DNA from: DAIOXA01 sp050949165
Lineage (GTDB): Bacteria; Bacillota; Proteinivoracia; UBA4975
Direction of reading: 5' to 3'
NCBI GenBank assembly: GCA_050949165.1
Contig: JBMNFF010000001.1
Span: forward strand, 620,001 to 684,000
Length of the DNA: 64,000 nt
Shown here in pieces: positions 17,064 through 25,985 of the stretch. The notes below the pieces were generated by a model. It ran no database searches and was not told the origin of the DNA. It saw only the letters and a program-made list of their open reading frames with translations. Positions within the stretch are counted from its first letter, which is position 1, and each line of letters begins with the position of its first letter. A program made the position numbers and the translations under genes.

Positions 17064-17235
17064 TCCATCACCTCTCTGGGTACATCCTAAGCCCCAAAAA
17101 ATCTTTTGTCAACTAAAACAGTGAAACGTTAAAGGTGGTGTCGATCTGGGCCTAGGTGATTATAGCCATTATTATAAACCATTTGGTGCTGATTACCAAA
17201 CTCCGGACCGACATGTTGGGAACTCGTTGACAAAC

Positions 17236-17257
17236 AGGCCATTCCGGGGGATGGCCT
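17236..17257 (-). terminator. probable terminator of the sulfatase gene
   Basis: AGGCCAT and ATGGCCT form a 7-bp stem around an 8-base loop, followed on the minus strand by GTTTGTC. The rest of 17064-17268 shows no gene. Confidence 0.55.
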
Positions 17258-17268
17258 CAGGACAATGC

Positions 17269-19215
17269 TCATCGCCAAGAGAAGACAGCGCTCTCTGCCA
17301 GGATCGTGTCGTCGCCCACTTGGGCAACGACGATGTCGTCGCCGGGTGCAGCGTCTTCGGCAGAAATCACCAGGGTTACAGCATCGATGAAATCGGTGTC
17401 GACGGCCCTGTCGTTGATGTAGACCTGACTCCATTCAGTATAGCCCGCACCCGAGATGACCAGCCTGTCGCCCATCGGCAGTATCCCGGTAATCTGAATC
17501 TCGGTGATTCCCATTCGCATGTCGGTCGGCGGATGGGGCCCTCTCTCCCCGTAGGCAATCTGCGCGCCGCTGATGAGATCATATTCCAGCATTTCCAGCG
17601 CTTCCAGGTAATTCTCATGGTTTTCCATGGTTTGATGGAGCTTAGCCAACAGCCCGGCGTCGATGCCCAGCTGTTTTAAGACATGGGCGCCCAGCTGGTA
17701 AGCGCAGAGGTCCCTGTCCTTAACTTCCAGGCCATAATTGCTCCAGATAATGTACTCGGTCTGATATCTGTCTCCATTGCCCAGGTCTTCGTTCTCGATA
17801 TCCAGGCCAGGCAGGTGATCCCCGAATAAGACCAGGACCACCGGTTCATCCCACTGGGCCAGCTCTGCAAGCAGCGCATCGATAAAGGCGTCGGTCTCCC
17901 GCAGCTGGTTTACATAATATTCCAGGGCTGCCCGCTCTCCTTCCCCCTCCAGCCCCGATACGACAATCTGGCGGGGTTCATCGCCAACGGTTTCGGGGTA
18001 CTTTCCATGGGCCTGTACGGAAATGGCATATACAAAATCACTTCCCACGGAGGAGGCCAAGGCCTTGAGAATTTCTCCGGTCAGGACCTCATCCCTTGCC
18101 CACCCCTGGGGGTTAAAGTCCACGTCCTCCATGAATTCCAGGGAGGTAAAGGTGTCAAAGCCCAGGTTGGGGAAGACCACATGCCTTTCATAGAAAGTGC
18201 CCTGATGGTTGTGAATGGCATGGCTGGTATAGCCCAACTCCGCCAGGCTATAGCAGATACTTTCACAGGTATTTTTCTGCAAAACGGTCTTGTACGGGTA
18301 TTCCCCGGCGCCGAAAAAGTTCAGACTCATGCCAGTGAGGATTTCAAATTCGGTATTGGCCGTGCCCGCCCCGATGGATGGGACCGTCAATAAGCCGTGG
18401 GGGCAGGATTCCTTCAACCGGGAAAAGACAGGCACCGGATTCTCTGAGAAGCTGACGCCCTTTAAATAGTTGACATCGAAGAAGGATTCCAGCTGCACCA
18501 TGACGATATTGGGACACATTTCCGGAGTCCTGTCTTCACCGGCGCCAATTGCCCGAAGCAATTGCTGGATTTTCTCCGGCGAGTAATCCTCCGGCCGATC
18601 GATGCCCCGGTCCACAATGCTGCGATAGAAGCAATAGGCGAATCCATACTCATTGTAGGCTTCGGCCAGGTTGCCAAAGTCCGAGGTGAGGACTTGCTCC
18701 TTGAGGAGAAAGGGCTGCAGGCCGGCGATACAGACGGTAGCAACCAGCAACCCCGCCAGGACCGTCAGGTATTTCGGTTTGCATTTCGGAGTCTTGTACA
18801 GGGCTATGACCATCCCGATTAGCAGCCCCACAGCCGCCACAACTATGAGGATTATCTCGAACAGGTTGAGATACTTGGAGAGGATGCCGTCTACCGACAT
18901 GAGCAAGATAAAGTCAGTTGCCGCCAGGGGAGTGGTACGAAAACTGAGCAGGACAAAGTTTACCAGCCCTAGAACCAGCCAAAGGGCGGAAATCAAGATC
19001 TGGGCAAAATACCGGCGCCGGAAGGCGGGGACGATGGCCAGGGTAAACATGATGATGGCCGCGTTGTACAGGAATAACCAGGGCTGGGATATAAAAAACC
19101 CAAGCCCCTCTGCAATGGAGCGGCGACTGAGGATTTCAATTATCAAGTTCAGAAAGAATGAGATGGCGACATTCTGCAGAATTGGTCTGCCGTCAAACCG
19201 CTTCAGAAAAGACAT
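17269..19215 (-). CDS. LTA synthase-like sulfatase with extra C-terminal beta domain
   Basis: A 648-aa membrane enzyme of the LtaS/phosphoglycerol transferase family: about five N-terminal helices, then an extracellular sulfatase-fold domain. Visible active-site parts are Glu243 (VMVQLESFFD), the likely nucleophile Thr285 (SIGAGTANTEFE), His in HNHQGTFYERH and Asp466-His467 (LFGDHLPGL). The family moves glycerol-phosphate from phosphatidylglycerol to envelope polymers. Unusual: residues about 565-648 form an added domain resembling IPT/TIG folds (ITGILPMGDRLVISGAGYTEWSQVYING-like), absent from standard LtaS. ATG 19215 has AGGTGG 5 bases upstream. Confidence 0.85.
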   Translation of the reverse strand: MSFLKRFDGRPILQNVAISFFLNLIIEILSRRSIAEGLGFFISQPWLFLYNAAIIMFTLAIVPAFRRRYFAQILISALWLVLGLVNFVLLSFRTTPLAATDFILLMSVDGILSKYLNLFEIILIVVAAVGLLIGMVIALYKTPKCKPKYLTVLAGLLVATVCIAGLQPFLLKEQVLTSDFGNLAEAYNEYGFAYCFYRSIVDRGIDRPEDYSPEKIQQLLRAIGAGEDRTPEMCPNIVMVQLESFFDVNYLKGVSFSENPVPVFSRLKESCPHGLLTVPSIGAGTANTEFEILTGMSLNFFGAGEYPYKTVLQKNTCESICYSLAELGYTSHAIHNHQGTFYERHVVFPNLGFDTFTSLEFMEDVDFNPQGWARDEVLTGEILKALASSVGSDFVYAISVQAHGKYPETVGDEPRQIVVSGLEGEGERAALEYYVNQLRETDAFIDALLAELAQWDEPVVLVLFGDHLPGLDIENEDLGNGDRYQTEYIIWSNYGLEVKDRDLCAYQLGAHVLKQLGIDAGLLAKLHQTMENHENYLEALEMLEYDLISGAQIAYGERGPHPPTDMRMGITEIQITGILPMGDRLVISGAGYTEWSQVYINDRAVDTDFIDAVTLVISAEDAAPGDDIVVAQVGDDTILAESAVFSWR

Positions 19216-19415
19216 CTCTTCCACCTGCCTCTCCCCGCAAATATGACTCTCCAGGTCCTGCCTGGGGAGAAATTTACTATTACTTAACATATTATAACAC
19301 TTTGCACAGGGGGTTTATTACCGCCAACACCTCACCCAAGCAAAATGAACAATGCCGCTACCCCGAGGGCACGAGTGACCAAGGGTAGGACTTGCGCCCC
19401 AGCAGTTGCTGAACG

Positions 19416-20510
19416 CTATAATCCGGACAAGACCTCCAGCAGCCGGGGATAGAAGGAGATAAAATCTGGATACTGCTCCCGGTTGTTCTCGTACTCCACC
19501 AGGGCGTCGGCCAGTTCATCGGTATAGATAAAACCCGCCTCCAGTTCCCGGGCCAGCGCCCGCCTCCCTTCGGGACCGCTGTCGGAAAAGGCCAGCCTTA
19601 CCGTGACCGCCCGGACAATGTGTTCGTTAAGGCAGGTAACCCAGGAACCGTAATTCAGGGCATCCATCTCCTCCCGAATTGGGTCCAACAGGTGTTGATA
19701 CTTCATGACCTCCTCGAGGTACATATCGGTAATGCGATTGACGAAACTGTGGCTAAACTCATGCCTCAGCAGCAATTTGAATATGGCTTCATTGCCGTAG
19801 ATGGGAACATTTCCCCGGGACTCCTTATCGAAGGAAATCAGGATGCTGTAGATGTCAATGCGATCTTCCCGCTCCACATGGGGGCCATAGCCGCCGCCCC
19901 CACCGTACAAGGGCACCGGGATGATGTTAAAGGAATTGTACTCCATCCCGTAATAGTCCTGAAGTTCGGCGACATAGTTCCATTCTCCCACCAGATTGGC
20001 AACCCGGTAGACATTTTCCCGGTAATAGTCCTCATGGCTGAGGTAAAAGTCATGAAAATTGCTCTCCCGGCTGAAGTCGCGAAGGGCCTTGGCAAATTTC
20101 TTTAACTGCTCTTCGCCCCCACCGCCCCAAAGGACGTGATAGGGAATCTTGACGCTCTCATCCATGTACAAACCGTCAGTCAAGCCCAGGGCAAAGTTGG
20201 CTGGAGAGCTGAATCTGAACCCCGCCTCCACCATGCTCTCATACATCGTCACTGCCTCATGATTCCGGTACTTGCCAAAATGCTCGTCCACATCGGTGCG
20301 ATAGCTGAAGTCTGCTGTGGTAATCATTTCACCATGTCGGCTGAGGTACTGCACGATGGAAACCAGCTCCACCCGGGGGTCCACGGTTATGCGGATGTCA
20401 TTGCGAACCATCTCCACCGGCAAGATATAAGGCAAGGCGGAATCCCGGTCGCAGCCCACTCCGACCAGGACCAAAGAAATCAGAAGCAAAAGCCAGGCAA
20501 TCCTCTTCAT
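19416..20510 (-). CDS. DUF4932 lipoprotein, putative HExxH metallopeptidase
   Basis: A 364-aa lipoprotein with the signal peptide MKRIAWLLLLISLVLVGVGC (lipid Cys20). The DUF4932 region carries HEFSH at 250-254, an HExxH zinc motif, followed by a likely third ligand, Glu296, in CLNEHIVRAV. This resembles gluzincin metallopeptidases, so extracellular proteolysis is plausible although the family is uncharacterised. ATG 20510 has AGGTGGG about 5 bases upstream; the longer reading frame to 20687 lacks a site. It runs divergently from the LRR-CotH lipoprotein, 416 bp away. Confidence 0.75.
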   Translation of the reverse strand: MKRIAWLLLLISLVLVGVGCDRDSALPYILPVEMVRNDIRITVDPRVELVSIVQYLSRHGEMITTADFSYRTDVDEHFGKYRNHEAVTMYESMVEAGFRFSSPANFALGLTDGLYMDESVKIPYHVLWGGGGEEQLKKFAKALRDFSRESNFHDFYLSHEDYYRENVYRVANLVGEWNYVAELQDYYGMEYNSFNIIPVPLYGGGGGYGPHVEREDRIDIYSILISFDKESRGNVPIYGNEAIFKLLLRHEFSHSFVNRITDMYLEEVMKYQHLLDPIREEMDALNYGSWVTCLNEHIVRAVTVRLAFSDSGPEGRRALARELEAGFIYTDELADALVEYENNREQYPDFISFYPRLLEVLSGL

Positions 20511-20926
20511 TTTCCCACCTCTAATTGCATAGTCACTTCTATACTGGACAATCCAGATGCGCCCGGGGCGCCGCAAACGACGGCTGCGCTCGTCCCGAGT
20601 CTCCCCGCCTGTTCCGGCGCCACCATTACCTCTTCTATTTCTTTTCCGATGCAATAACTCCTGCCCAATAAGGCTACCACTTAGCACCTCACCGGTGCGT
20701 TCTTACTTAATTATACTGCCTGCCTCCTCCTTGCCAAGGCTTTTATTTGCATTCATTATTCCTGCCGGAGTCCATTCATCATTTTTCCAATCTATGCTAA
20801 AATAAGAGAGCAAAATTTCATAATAGATATTTTACCCTGCCTTGGTTTTATTAGCGTTCTCCCCAGCACTGGGTCGGCATTAATCATCTTGACTGATGCC
20901 AGCCACCAATCCGGGAGGGATGAAGA
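20511..20926. other. intergenic region between divergent lipoprotein genes
   Basis: No gene seen. The right half is AT-rich and should hold the promoter for the CotH gene (see 20795-20803); a weaker pair, TTGCCA (20731) and CATTAT (20754) with 17-bp spacing, is also present. The left half is GC-rich and unremarkable. Confidence 0.5.
20795..20803 (+). promoter_or_regulatory. extended -10 candidate before the LRR-CotH gene
   Basis: TGCTAAAAT reads as an extended -10 box, with only a weak -35 (TTCATC, 20775). Use of this site would leave a leader of about 115 bases before the start codon. Confidence 0.35.
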
Positions 20927-23476
20927 ATGAAGGTCAAAATATATCTGCTCATCACAGTCTTGGTTGTCATGTCAATACTGCCTGGGTGTCAGGACGGGGA
21001 CTCGGTTGCAGTAGAGGATCCCAACCTCGAACAGGTAATCCGCCAGGTCCTGGGCCGCCCCCATGGACCCCTCTCTTCCAGAGAGCTCATGGGCATCACC
21101 GGCCTGGATGGCCGGAACCGGGAGATCCGCAGTCTGGAGGGAATAGAAACCCTGGTCAATCTGCGCTCCCTGTGCCTGGATGACAACAGGCTGACAGATG
21201 TCAGCCCCCTGGCCGGGCTGACCAAACTGGAAACCCTGACCCTCAGGGGCAATCAGATCAGCGATCTCTCGCCCTTGGCCGGCTTAACCTTGCTCCAGGA
21301 GCTGGACCTGCGGGATAACCGGGTGGCAGACGCCTCGCCCCTGGCCCATCTCACCAACCTGGTGGACCTGAACCTCAGGGGCAACGGGATTGAAGACATC
21401 TCCTTCCTCTCCCAGCTCAAACGCCTGAGAGTATTGAACCTGAGGGAAAATGAGATCAGCGATATCAGCGTCTTGGCCAACCTGACTTTGCTGGAAGATC
21501 TCAACTTGCGCCATAACAGAGTCGCCGATGTCTCTCCCCTGGCGGAACTCGGCAACCTTACCGTACGGCTATATTTGGAGGGCAACCCGGTTAGCAATTT
21601 CCGCCCCCTCCGCTATGTCCTGGAAAATACTGCAGATATCGATATCGCCTTCGCCATCGGCGATCCGGATTTTTCCGTCATGGGTGGTTTTTATGAAGAG
21701 CCTTTTCAGCTTAAGCTCAGCACCTACCGGCCCCAGGGAGTGATCTGGTACACCCTGGATGGATCCGAACCGGACCCAATTAACAACCGGGCCAGTTCCC
21801 ATGAATACAAAGGCCCCATTAGCATTGGCAGCCGCAGCGGTGAGCCCAACCTCTTGTCCGCCATCAGGACAACCTACCACTTTTGGCAGGGTCCTCCCAA
21901 GGGAGAGGTCTTTAAGGCCACCACCGTCAGGGCCCGGGTCTTCGTCGACAACCAGCCCTGTGGAGATATTCAGACCCACACCTATTTTGTTGACCCCGAG
22001 ATCAGGACCCGCTATACCATGCCTGTCCTCTCCTTGGTTACCGATCCTGACGGGCTTTTCGATGACAAGATCGGGATTTACGTCCCCGGCGACCGGTATG
22101 TAGAAGGTAACGAGCGCACCGGCAACTACTGGACCAGCGGACTGAAATGGGAACGGGAAGCTCATTTGGAGTTCTTTGAGAGCGATGGGCGATTTGGCTT
22201 TGCCCAAGGAGTGGGGATCAGGATTCACGGAGGCATCACCCGGGCCTGGCCCCAAAAGACGTTGCGAATCTACGCTCGCCGGGAATATGGCCCCGATAAA
22301 ATCTTCTACGACCTCTTCCCCGGCCATTATGAGTATGACGTGGGCTTTGAAAGGGTCTTGCTCCGCAACGGGGGCAATGATATGCGCCGCGCCTTTATGA
22401 GGGACGCCCTGATTCACCGCCTGGTGCAACATACCGGGCTGGACACCCAGGCCTGGCGCCCGGTAATACTGTTCATAAATGGGGAATACTGGGGCATCCA
22501 CAATCTGCGGGAGCGGGTCGACCAGCATTACCTGAATGGAAAGTACGGCGTCAATAAGGAGCAGGTGGTGATTCTGGAGGGAAATGCAGTCCTCGTCCAG
22601 GGTCCGGCCACCGGCCCCCGTCACTATAAGGACATGCTGGACTTTGTGCGCAATAACTCCATGGCAGTGGAAAGCAACTATCGCTACGTCCAATCCCTCA
22701 TGGACACCGATAACTATATCGACTACATGATTACCGAGATCTGGTCAGCCAATACCGACTGGCCCCATAACAATATCCGGTTTTGGCGTATCCAGGCTCC
22801 GGAGGATCAGCTAATAGATATGCCCGGCCATGACGGGCGCTGGCGCTGGCTGGTCTACGATTTGGATTACGGCCTGGGGTTGGCCGAAGAACCCAGCCAT
22901 AATTCCCTGAGCCGAGTGGTCAACAGCGAGGACTGGACATCGGTACTCATCAACAGACTCCTCAAGAACCAGGAATTCCGCACCGAGTTTATTAATCGCT
23001 TTGCCGATCACCTGAATTACACCTTTGCCCCCCAAAGGGTCAACCAATTTATCGACGAAATGGCGGCGATTTATCGGCCGGAGATGGAGGAGCACCTCCA
23101 GCGCTGGCCCTACACCAGCTCTGTCCGCCAGTGGGAGAAAAACGTCGAGGAAATCCGGGCATGGGTCTCTGCCCGCCCCAAATATGTTCGGGAACATCTC
23201 ATCAACCAGTTTAAGCTGGCTGGACAGGCAGAGCTGACCATAAGCGCTCAGGGCGGTCAGGGAACCATTAAAATCAACAGCATGTCCTTCTCCGCTCAAG
23301 ACATGCCATGGACTGGCATATACTTTAAAGGAATCCCTGTAACCATAGAGGCTGTTCCCGGTGAAGGTTATGTCTTTGTCGGCTGGGAGGGGACCATCAC
23401 CTCCACTGACCCCAGACAAACCCTGAATTTGTCAGGCGACACTTCCCTCCGCGCTGTCTTTGCCCCAGCCCGCTAA
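20927..23476 (+). CDS. lipoprotein with leucine-rich repeats, CotH kinase-like domain and C-terminal InlB-type repeat
   Basis: An 849-aa secreted lipoprotein (lipobox LPGC, Cys21). Order of parts: internalin-like 22-residue leucine-rich repeats (about 75-230, units such as LETLTLRGNQISDLSPLAGLT); a chitobiase-like strand block (GVIWYTLDGSEPDP, about 271-284); a CotH domain (about 360-700) with RIHGGITRAWPQKTLRIYA, FINGEYWGIHNLRER and WLVYDLDYGLG, which should include the catalytic Asp; and an end block VFVGWEG...SLRAVFAP typical of bacterial surface repeats. CotH phosphorylates a spore-coat protein in Bacillus. ATG has GGGAGGG 7 bases upstream. The target is unknown; binding through the LRR is inferred. 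Confidence 0.85.
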   Translation: MKVKIYLLITVLVVMSILPGCQDGDSVAVEDPNLEQVIRQVLGRPHGPLSSRELMGITGLDGRNREIRSLEGIETLVNLRSLCLDDNRLTDVSPLAGLTKLETLTLRGNQISDLSPLAGLTLLQELDLRDNRVADASPLAHLTNLVDLNLRGNGIEDISFLSQLKRLRVLNLRENEISDISVLANLTLLEDLNLRHNRVADVSPLAELGNLTVRLYLEGNPVSNFRPLRYVLENTADIDIAFAIGDPDFSVMGGFYEEPFQLKLSTYRPQGVIWYTLDGSEPDPINNRASSHEYKGPISIGSRSGEPNLLSAIRTTYHFWQGPPKGEVFKATTVRARVFVDNQPCGDIQTHTYFVDPEIRTRYTMPVLSLVTDPDGLFDDKIGIYVPGDRYVEGNERTGNYWTSGLKWEREAHLEFFESDGRFGFAQGVGIRIHGGITRAWPQKTLRIYARREYGPDKIFYDLFPGHYEYDVGFERVLLRNGGNDMRRAFMRDALIHRLVQHTGLDTQAWRPVILFINGEYWGIHNLRERVDQHYLNGKYGVNKEQVVILEGNAVLVQGPATGPRHYKDMLDFVRNNSMAVESNYRYVQSLMDTDNYIDYMITEIWSANTDWPHNNIRFWRIQAPEDQLIDMPGHDGRWRWLVYDLDYGLGLAEEPSHNSLSRVVNSEDWTSVLINRLLKNQEFRTEFINRFADHLNYTFAPQRVNQFIDEMAAIYRPEMEEHLQRWPYTSSVRQWEKNVEEIRAWVSARPKYVREHLINQFKLAGQAELTISAQGGQGTIKINSMSFSAQDMPWTGIYFKGIPVTIEAVPGEGYVFVGWEGTITSTDPRQTLNLSGDTSLRAVFAPAR

Positions 23477-23490
23477 GCTACAGAAATCTT

Positions 23491-23515
23491 AAGGAGGCCC
23501 GAAAAGGCCTCCTTT
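23491..23515 (+). terminator. terminator of the LRR-CotH gene
   Basis: AAGGAGGCC pairs with GGCCTCCTT around a 6-base loop, then TT. It lies 14 bp after the stop. Confidence 0.85.
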
Positions 23516-23575
23516 CCGCTCGCTTCCTGCCCGCCGCCTAACTGATATCTTGACAATGGGGGCATTATAATACTC
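23491..23575 (+). repeat. imperfect direct repeat, left copy
   Basis: This terminator and the following ~55 bp resemble 24525-24607: both contain AAGGAGGCCCGAAAA, then CTTCCTGCC, and later TTATAA. The two copies bracket the decayed gene at 23677-24325. Confidence 0.5.
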
Positions 23576-23676
23576 CCTCCGGTCTTTTAAGACGCAATTC
23601 AGGTGCGGTTTAGATTACTGGTTACTTGAACTAGGCCGGCATCTATATGTGGCAAAACCATTACGCTCAAACATCC

Positions 23677-24325
23677 TTAGTTACCACCGATATTGTTGAA
23701 GGCCATTTGGATAAATTCCTTGGCATTCTCTACATCTTCTTCAGTGCGAATTGAAATCTCTAGATTACCAGTGCCGAAGTGGCCAAGATTCGTGACATCC
23801 CTGTGATTTTCTGCCAAATTGATTGTGCTGGGGTCAACTTTCAGGAACAGTAAGATTTTGGCCCGATGAATTTCCATACACACAAAGTTCTGTGATACCT
23901 TTTACGCAATATATTCTTTTCTGGGGACTTCTTCCACTGACTCATCAAGACCGCATATAAACTCTCGTAATACCTCTACTAACCGTAACCTTGACGTTTT
24001 CATGAGGAAAAGCTTTCTGGACTGCGATCTCAAAGTCTCCGCGGTGGTCATTTATCCAGGATAAATAATATAGACTCTGATTAACTAACTGTGAGGATTC
24101 GACCACTTTATACTCGATAATTACAGGATTGCTCTCTTCCGATAAGGCAAGGGAATCTATTCTCCCACCATGGATTGGACCTGTAGAATATTCGCTTGCA
24201 ACCAACCGACAGTTGAAGATCTCTACCAAATTGCCTTCGATTAGAGTCTGTAATTCCTTCTCATTGACGAATTTGGCTGGTCGAACTAGAGTCAGCTTTC
24301 CGTTGCTTCTTTGAAATAAAGGCAT
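23677..24325 (-). pseudogene. broken PD-(D/E)XK / DUF5655 protein gene
   Basis: The 5' part (24325-23945, MPLFQRSNGKLTLV...) matches the N-terminal nuclease-like half of a widespread family, with GRIDSLAL and VIIEYKVVE as the D...ExK core. Reading then breaks. The 3' part (23883-23677) is the C-terminal DUF5655 domain (RAKILLFLKVDP, RDVTNLGHFGTGNLEISI). The same frame can be read back through an in-frame TAA (EEVPRKEYIA-stop-KVSQNF), so both a nonsense change and loss of a middle segment have occurred. Base composition is more AT-rich than its neighbours, suggesting an acquired gene in decay. Family function is unknown. Confidence 0.75.
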
Positions 24326-24524
24326 GTACAACACACTCCTTCCGTCTCCAAACGATTGAGGGTCTCTGCTCCGAACAGCGTTCCTATAGTATTAAGCTAA
24401 CAATATCACACTTCGACGACAGCTCTCGCTGGTCCTTCCCGACTGCTAATGAAAACTCTGTAAATCGCACAAAGCCAACCTGCAATTACATAGCCGATCA
24501 GCCCAAACGGGTAAGTTGGCTCTA

Positions 24525-24607
24525 AAGGAGGCCCGAAAAAGACCTCCATTCTGCACACTTCCTGCCTACCAGCCTTTCTGGAAATATACAGGGCAGGTTA
24601 TAAGAAT
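24525..24607 (+). repeat. imperfect direct repeat, right copy
   Basis: Diverged copy of 23491-23575. The stem right arm has changed to GACCTCC, so it no longer forms as strong a terminator. Confidence 0.5.
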
Positions 24608-24647
24608 GGAATTGTTACAGTGGAAAAGGTGTAATAAGGTAAATGAA

Positions 24648-24670
24648 GAGGCGACTACAGCAGTCGCCTC
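24648..24670 (-). terminator. probable terminator of the rtcB gene
   Basis: GAGGCGACT and AGTCGCCTC form a 9-bp perfect stem around a 5-base loop; on the minus strand TTCATTT follows. It lies about 75 bp past the stop of the gene at 24746. Confidence 0.6.
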
Positions 24671-24745
24671 CCGGGCATTTTATGCCTTACTATTTGCCTC
24701 CGTATTTTTACATAGCAATCTGTCCTGGGAATTCTAACAAAGAGG

Positions 24746-25927
24746 CTACTCTGCTGCCTTAAAATTGTAGATGGGGCTTATTATTTCCAGAATCTCTACG
24801 GTATCCTTGACATTGGCGATGATTTCTTCCATGGGCTTGTAGGCCAGAGGGCATTCATCCAGGGTGTCCTTGTTTACCGAGGTGGTGAATATCCCCTCCA
24901 TGGTCTCCCGGTACTGGCCCATGGTCAGGGAAGTGCGGGCCTGGGTCCTGCTCATGACGCGGCCGGCGCCATGGGGGGCGGAAAAGTTCCAGTCGGAATT
25001 GCCCTTGCCCAGGCAGATCATACTGCCATCCCGCATATTGATGGGAATTAAGAGCTTCTCCCCTTTTTGGGCAGAGACGGCGCCCTTGCGCAGGATCATA
25101 TTGTCGGTATCGATGTAATTGTGAATGGTGGTGAACTGCTCTGCCACTTCCAGTTTCATGCCCCGGACGATTTCCCGGACCATGGCCCGGCGGTTGAGGT
25201 GGGCAAAGCGCTGAATTATTTTCATGTCATGGATATAGTCCCGGAAGAGGTTGCCCGAGGCATAGGCCAGGGCTTTGGGAATCTTGGTCGAACCCTTTGC
25301 CTTCCGCTTCTTCGAGGCCTTCTTCGTCTGCTTGCCTTGAATCTCCTCTGACTCGTCCAGCTCCGCACCTCTGGTCAACTCCCGGTAGGCCTCACCCTGG
25401 TAGAAATTAGCTACCTGCAGGCCCAGATGGCGGCTGCCGGAGTGAATGACCAGGTAGAGATTATCCTTGCTATCCTTGTTAACCTCAATAAAGTGGTTGC
25501 CGCCCCCCAAGGTTCCGATACTGAGGCGGGCCCGCTGCAGGTTGACATGTTTGCGGCAGCGCAGCTGGTCCAGATCGATTTCGGCATTGAAACTGTGCTC
25601 CCGATCCCGGATGGCGAAGCCGCTGGGAATTCGCTCCCGGATCAGTTTGTCCAGCTTGTGCAGCTCCAGGCGGCGGTCGGCCAGTTGACAGACCTCAATG
25701 CCGCAGCCGATGTCCACCCCCACCAAGTTGGGGACCACCTTGTCTGTAATGGTCATGGTGGTGCCGATGGTGCAGCCGGCTCCGGTGTGGACATCGGGCA
25801 TGATGCGAATCTTGCTGCCCTGGACAAATTCCTGGTCGCACAGCTCCTGAATCTGCCTGGCAGCACTTGCTTCGACATTATCGGTAAAGACAATGGCGGT
25901 ATTGTGTTTGCCCGTTATTTCCAGCAA
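24746..25927 (-). CDS. rtcB: RtcB-family RNA ligase
   Basis: GTP- and Mn-dependent ligase joining 3'-phosphate (or 2',3'-cyclic phosphate) to 5'-OH RNA ends, used in RNA repair. Seen: GVDIGCG with metal ligand Cys75, GGGNHF with His145, HSGSRH (162-167) and the guanylylated His319 in SAPHGAGR. 393 aa from TTG 25927, preceded by GGGAGGG 6-7 bases upstream; the resulting MLEITGKHNTAIVFTDNVE is the usual family N-terminus. A Lys-rich insert (KQTKKASKKRKAKGSTK, about 199-215) is unusual. No archease or RtcA/RtcR gene is adjacent. Confidence 0.93.
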   Translation of the reverse strand: MLEITGKHNTAIVFTDNVEASAARQIQELCDQEFVQGSKIRIMPDVHTGAGCTIGTTMTITDKVVPNLVGVDIGCGIEVCQLADRRLELHKLDKLIRERIPSGFAIRDREHSFNAEIDLDQLRCRKHVNLQRARLSIGTLGGGNHFIEVNKDSKDNLYLVIHSGSRHLGLQVANFYQGEAYRELTRGAELDESEEIQGKQTKKASKKRKAKGSTKIPKALAYASGNLFRDYIHDMKIIQRFAHLNRRAMVREIVRGMKLEVAEQFTTIHNYIDTDNMILRKGAVSAQKGEKLLIPINMRDGSMICLGKGNSDWNFSAPHGAGRVMSRTQARTSLTMGQYRETMEGIFTTSVNKDTLDECPLAYKPMEEIIANVKDTVEILEIISPIYNFKAAE

Positions 25928-25985
25928 GCCATTTCCCTCCCGTATTATTGTGGTCACAGGGGGTCTATTCGCGCCCCCTTTCATT

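Larger units (their letters stand above)
24326..24745. other. intergenic region with repeat copy
   Basis: No gene supported. It contains the right copy of the direct repeat (24525-24607) and a hairpin (24648-24670). The open frame from 24516 to 24737 only reads through these and lacks any family resemblance. Confidence 0.6.

Noticed and set aside
21190..21590. Regular 66-base repeats that could suggest a CRISPR array or tandem repeat
   Set aside because: They are in frame, encode 22-residue leucine-rich repeats, and have no spacer/repeat alternation.
24516..24737. Possible 73-codon gene downstream of the decayed nuclease gene
   Set aside because: It only reads through a repeat copy and a hairpin; no ribosome site or family resemblance.
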